A stretch of DNA of 64,000 bases, from NCBI GenBank assembly GCA_013177815.1, contig JABLXM010000003.1, positions 1-64,000 on the forward strand. The letters run 5' to 3'. Of this stretch, positions 62,109 through 64,000 are shown one piece after another (the first letter of the stretch is position 1; each line of letters begins with the position of its first letter). This DNA comes from Anaerolineae bacterium. Its GTDB lineage: Bacteria; Chloroflexota; Anaerolineae; Anaerolineales; Anaerolineaceae. Made by a program: the position numbers and the translations under genes. A model generated the notes under the pieces. It did not search any database. It was not told the origin of the DNA and was given only the letters and a program-made list of their open reading frames with translations.

Positions 62109-63134
62109 TCAAGCCACCTGGAAGAGCAGCGGTTCGCCAGCCATCCAACGGCGGATATTTGTGTAATCTACAAATCGCTCGGGCAAGCCGGCAGCTTCCA
62201 GCGAGCCGGAGGCGGTATGCCCGGTGAGCAGCATGTTGCTATCCGGAACACGCGCCAGGTCCAGCAATGGGTTATCCTGTCGGATCGGCTCCCAGACGAA
62301 GGTATCGCTGGCAACGCCCCCCAACCGCCCGGACGCCAGCGCATCCCGCACATCCGCTTCATTGAGTAATGGACTTCCACCGCAATTGACGATGCAAGCG
62401 CCCGCTTTCATCATTGCGATGAAATCCTTGTCGATGAACTCCTCCGTCTCAGGCGAATACGGCAGCAGGATGCACAAGTAATCGCTGGCACGCGCCAGGT
62501 CATCCTGGCTGGCGAAGTGGATCGCAAGGTCGCGTTCGGCAGTCTCAGGGAGTCGGCTGCGCTTGTTGTACAGCACGGTGCATTCGAAACCCTTCAGCCG
62601 GCGCGCCAGTTCGATGCCAATCTCGCCAAAACCCAGGATGCCAACGGTCTGATGGTAAAGCGTGCCGATGCCCTGGCGGTGGGTGAAGTCAACGACGAAG
62701 TGATCCTCGGTGCAGCGTTTGGGCGGCATGCCCCAATCCTGGTCGAGCGTGACGGCGTGCATGGCTTCGCGCAGCCGCTTCGCCAGCGCCAGCAGTTGCA
62801 GCAGCATATGTTCCGCCACCATGATGGTCGTCCCGATGGGCTGGTAGCATACCGGGATGCCGGCAGCGCGTGCCGCCGCCAGGTCGATATCGTAGGTCTG
62901 CGAGCCCAGGCGCTGCACCAATTCGAGTTCGTCCCCAGCGGCAATGATCTGAGCATCGATGGGCTGCGCGCGTTCGGTGATCAGGATGCGCTTGCCCGGC
63001 AGATGCTGGACGATATCCTCTTTGGATGGATCGCGCAGCATGGTGATCTCTAGTTCAGGCGGCGCTCCCTGCAGCGCGGCTTGCTGGTGGCGCGCGCCGC
63101 GGTGGGTGATGAACAACGTAGGATAGGTGGTCAT
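62109..63134 (-). CDS. D-isomer-specific 2-hydroxyacid dehydrogenase homologue
   Basis: 341 residues with the family plan: N-terminal catalytic part, then the NAD-binding motif GILGFGEIGIELARR (about 165-180), and C-terminal catalytic part. The active-site His is present in LLTGHTASGS and an acidic residue in DTFVWEP. The substrate-binding arginine normally found in the motif NxxRG is absent: here it reads IVNCGGSPLLNE, with Gly in its place. The loop between 140 and 160 also has an insertion with CTEDHFVVDFTHR. Either the substrate is not a typical 2-hydroxyacid or the enzyme is inactive. A TATAAT lies on the minus strand at 63252-63257. Confidence 0.82.
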   Translation of the reverse strand: MTTYPTLFITHRGARHQQAALQGAPPELEITMLRDPSKEDIVQHLPGKRILITERAQPIDAQIIAAGDELELVQRLGSQTYDIDLAAARAAGIPVCYQPIGTTIMVAEHMLLQLLALAKRLREAMHAVTLDQDWGMPPKRCTEDHFVVDFTHRQGIGTLYHQTVGILGFGEIGIELARRLKGFECTVLYNKRSRLPETAERDLAIHFASQDDLARASDYLCILLPYSPETEEFIDKDFIAMMKAGACIVNCGGSPLLNEADVRDALASGRLGGVASDTFVWEPIRQDNPLLDLARVPDSNMLLTGHTASGSLEAAGLPERFVDYTNIRRWMAGEPLLFQVA

Positions 63135-63285
63135 GGAATTCCTCCGGTGGGTGGCATGCGGTCTGGCTGCTGGAACGCAATCCCGATGGCGCTCTTTATT
63201 ATGGAGCGTGTGATCAGCGACCCCATCGCGTGACCGGTGGATGATGCAATAATTATATGACAGAATGGCGGCTGATCATTAAACA

Positions 63286-63315
63286 GCAAAGGGATGGTTT
63301 TTTCCATCCCTTTGC
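63286..63315 (-). terminator. Terminator of the PhnE-like gene
   Basis: GCAAAGGGATGG (63286-63297) pairs perfectly with CCATCCCTTTGC (63304-63315) around a 6-nt loop, 20 nt after the permease stop codon on the minus strand. Confidence 0.75.
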
Positions 63316-63335
63316 GCTCAGTTCAAGTCAGTCGA

Positions 63336-64000
63336 TCAGACGTAGCGCTCACGCAGCATCGACGAGATGTAATCCATGCTGGCGACCACCACCGCGATGG
63401 CAAGCATTTGCGCGCTGGCGGCGCGGTAGTTGAGCAGGTTGATATTCTGCTGCAACAGAAAGCCAATGCCGCCGCCGCCGACAAAGCCGATGATAGTGGA
63501 CATACGCACGTTGATATCCCAACGGTACATGGTGTAAGAGATATAGGGCGGGACGATCTGCGGCACCACGCCGTAGATGATGGTCTGCAAACGGTTGGCG
63601 CCGGTGGCTTCGATTGCCTCCAGCGGACCGGGCATGATGCTCTCCACCTGCTCAGAATACAGTTTGCCCAGGCTGACGATGGTGTGCAGCCCCAACGCCA
63701 GCACGCCCGCAAACGGACCGATGCCGACCGCGATGACGAACACGATTGCCATCACCAGGGCTTCGATCGAGCGCAGCCCGTTCAGCAGCGTGCGTGTGAT
63801 GGTGTAGATCACCATGCCGGTCGGCAATGTATCCCTGGCTTTGGTAGTGATCGCCAGGAACAATCCCAACCCGCCACCGACTGCCATCGGGATCCACAAA
63901 GTGTATAACGGGCGGTCGATCTGGTACAACCACTCCACCAACGCGCCCAGCAGACCCAACACCAGCGCGCCGGCTACCGACATCAGGAGTAAATTCAGGA
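63336..64000 (-). CDS. PhnE-like ABC permease (start beyond window)
   Basis: At least 221 residues; the frame is open to the right edge, so the ATG at 63983 is probably internal and the true start lies outside. It has the inner-membrane permease core of the phosphonate/phosphite transporter family: LHTIVSLGKLYSEQVESIMP, the EAA loop IEATGANRLQTIIYGVVPQI and MSTIIGFVGGGGIGFLL. The transporter should import phosphonates or related oxyanions together with a binding protein and ATPase that would lie to the right. It ends at a strong hairpin, so it is the last gene of a leftward operon. Confidence 0.87.
   Translation of the reverse strand, partial: LNLLLMSVAGALVLGLLGALVEWLYQIDRPLYTLWIPMAVGGGLGLFLAITTKARDTLPTGMVIYTITRTLLNGLRSIEALVMAIVFVIAVGIGPFAGVLALGLHTIVSLGKLYSEQVESIMPGPLEAIEATGANRLQTIIYGVVPQIVPPYISYTMYRWDINVRMSTIIGFVGGGGIGFLLQQNINLLNYRAASAQMLAIAVVVASMDYISSMLRERYV

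Overview
The window looks like a chromosomal segment of a moderately GC-rich bacterium, most likely an anaerobic or facultative member of Chloroflexota (Anaerolineae-like). This assignment is inference. It rests on the gene repertoire: many anchored TPR, WD40 and beta-propeller proteins, Ser/Thr kinases with propeller sensors, a PnrA-type nucleoside transporter, a UroD-like orphan and a complete 14-subunit complex I. No rRNA is present to confirm it.

Layout. 1-2060 holds most of a NarL-type sensor kinase that runs off the left edge. 2300-3620 is a decayed integrative element (excisionase-like gene, integrase pseudogene) lying against the 3' end of a tRNA-Arg gene. 3746-8157 has an OmpR-type response regulator and a three-gene ABC-2 exporter operon. 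8303-9460 is a UroD-superfamily protein. 9580-14958 is a nucleoside-type ABC importer (lipoprotein, double ATPase, two permeases), followed by an MFS transporter and trmD. 17231-23398 carries two membrane-anchored TPR proteins, a CIRCE-controlled groES-groEL operon and a propeller lipoprotein. 23503-26773 has a TspO-like membrane protein, a Ser/Thr kinase with a propeller sensor and a small zinc-ribbon protein. 26786-32143 is a housekeeping/c-di-AMP cluster read leftwards (coaE-GNAT fusion, cdaA, ybbR, der, lepB). An intact-looking ISAs1-family element (32224-33502) separates it from dnaN and an unusual PEP/pyruvate-binding protein. 37216-42933 has a VIT1-like transporter, a Cys-based phosphatase and two propeller proteins.

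43129-58020 is a canonical nuoABCDEFGHIJKLMN operon. It is interrupted between nuoF and nuoG by a small GxxExxY nuclease-like gene framed by 27-bp inverted repeats. The rest holds a second kinase-WD40 protein, a flavin reductase-like protein, a gene-free patch carrying the same repeat family, a 2-hydroxyacid dehydrogenase homologue and a PhnE-like permease cut by the right edge.

The most notable features are: the repeat-bounded insert in the nuo operon and its gene-less relative 14 kb away; three genes whose -10 box lies exactly 6 nt before the ATG, predicting leaderless mRNAs; a PpsA-like protein without the phosphohistidine domain; a CoaE-acetyltransferase fusion; and a dehydrogenase homologue without the usual active-site arginine.
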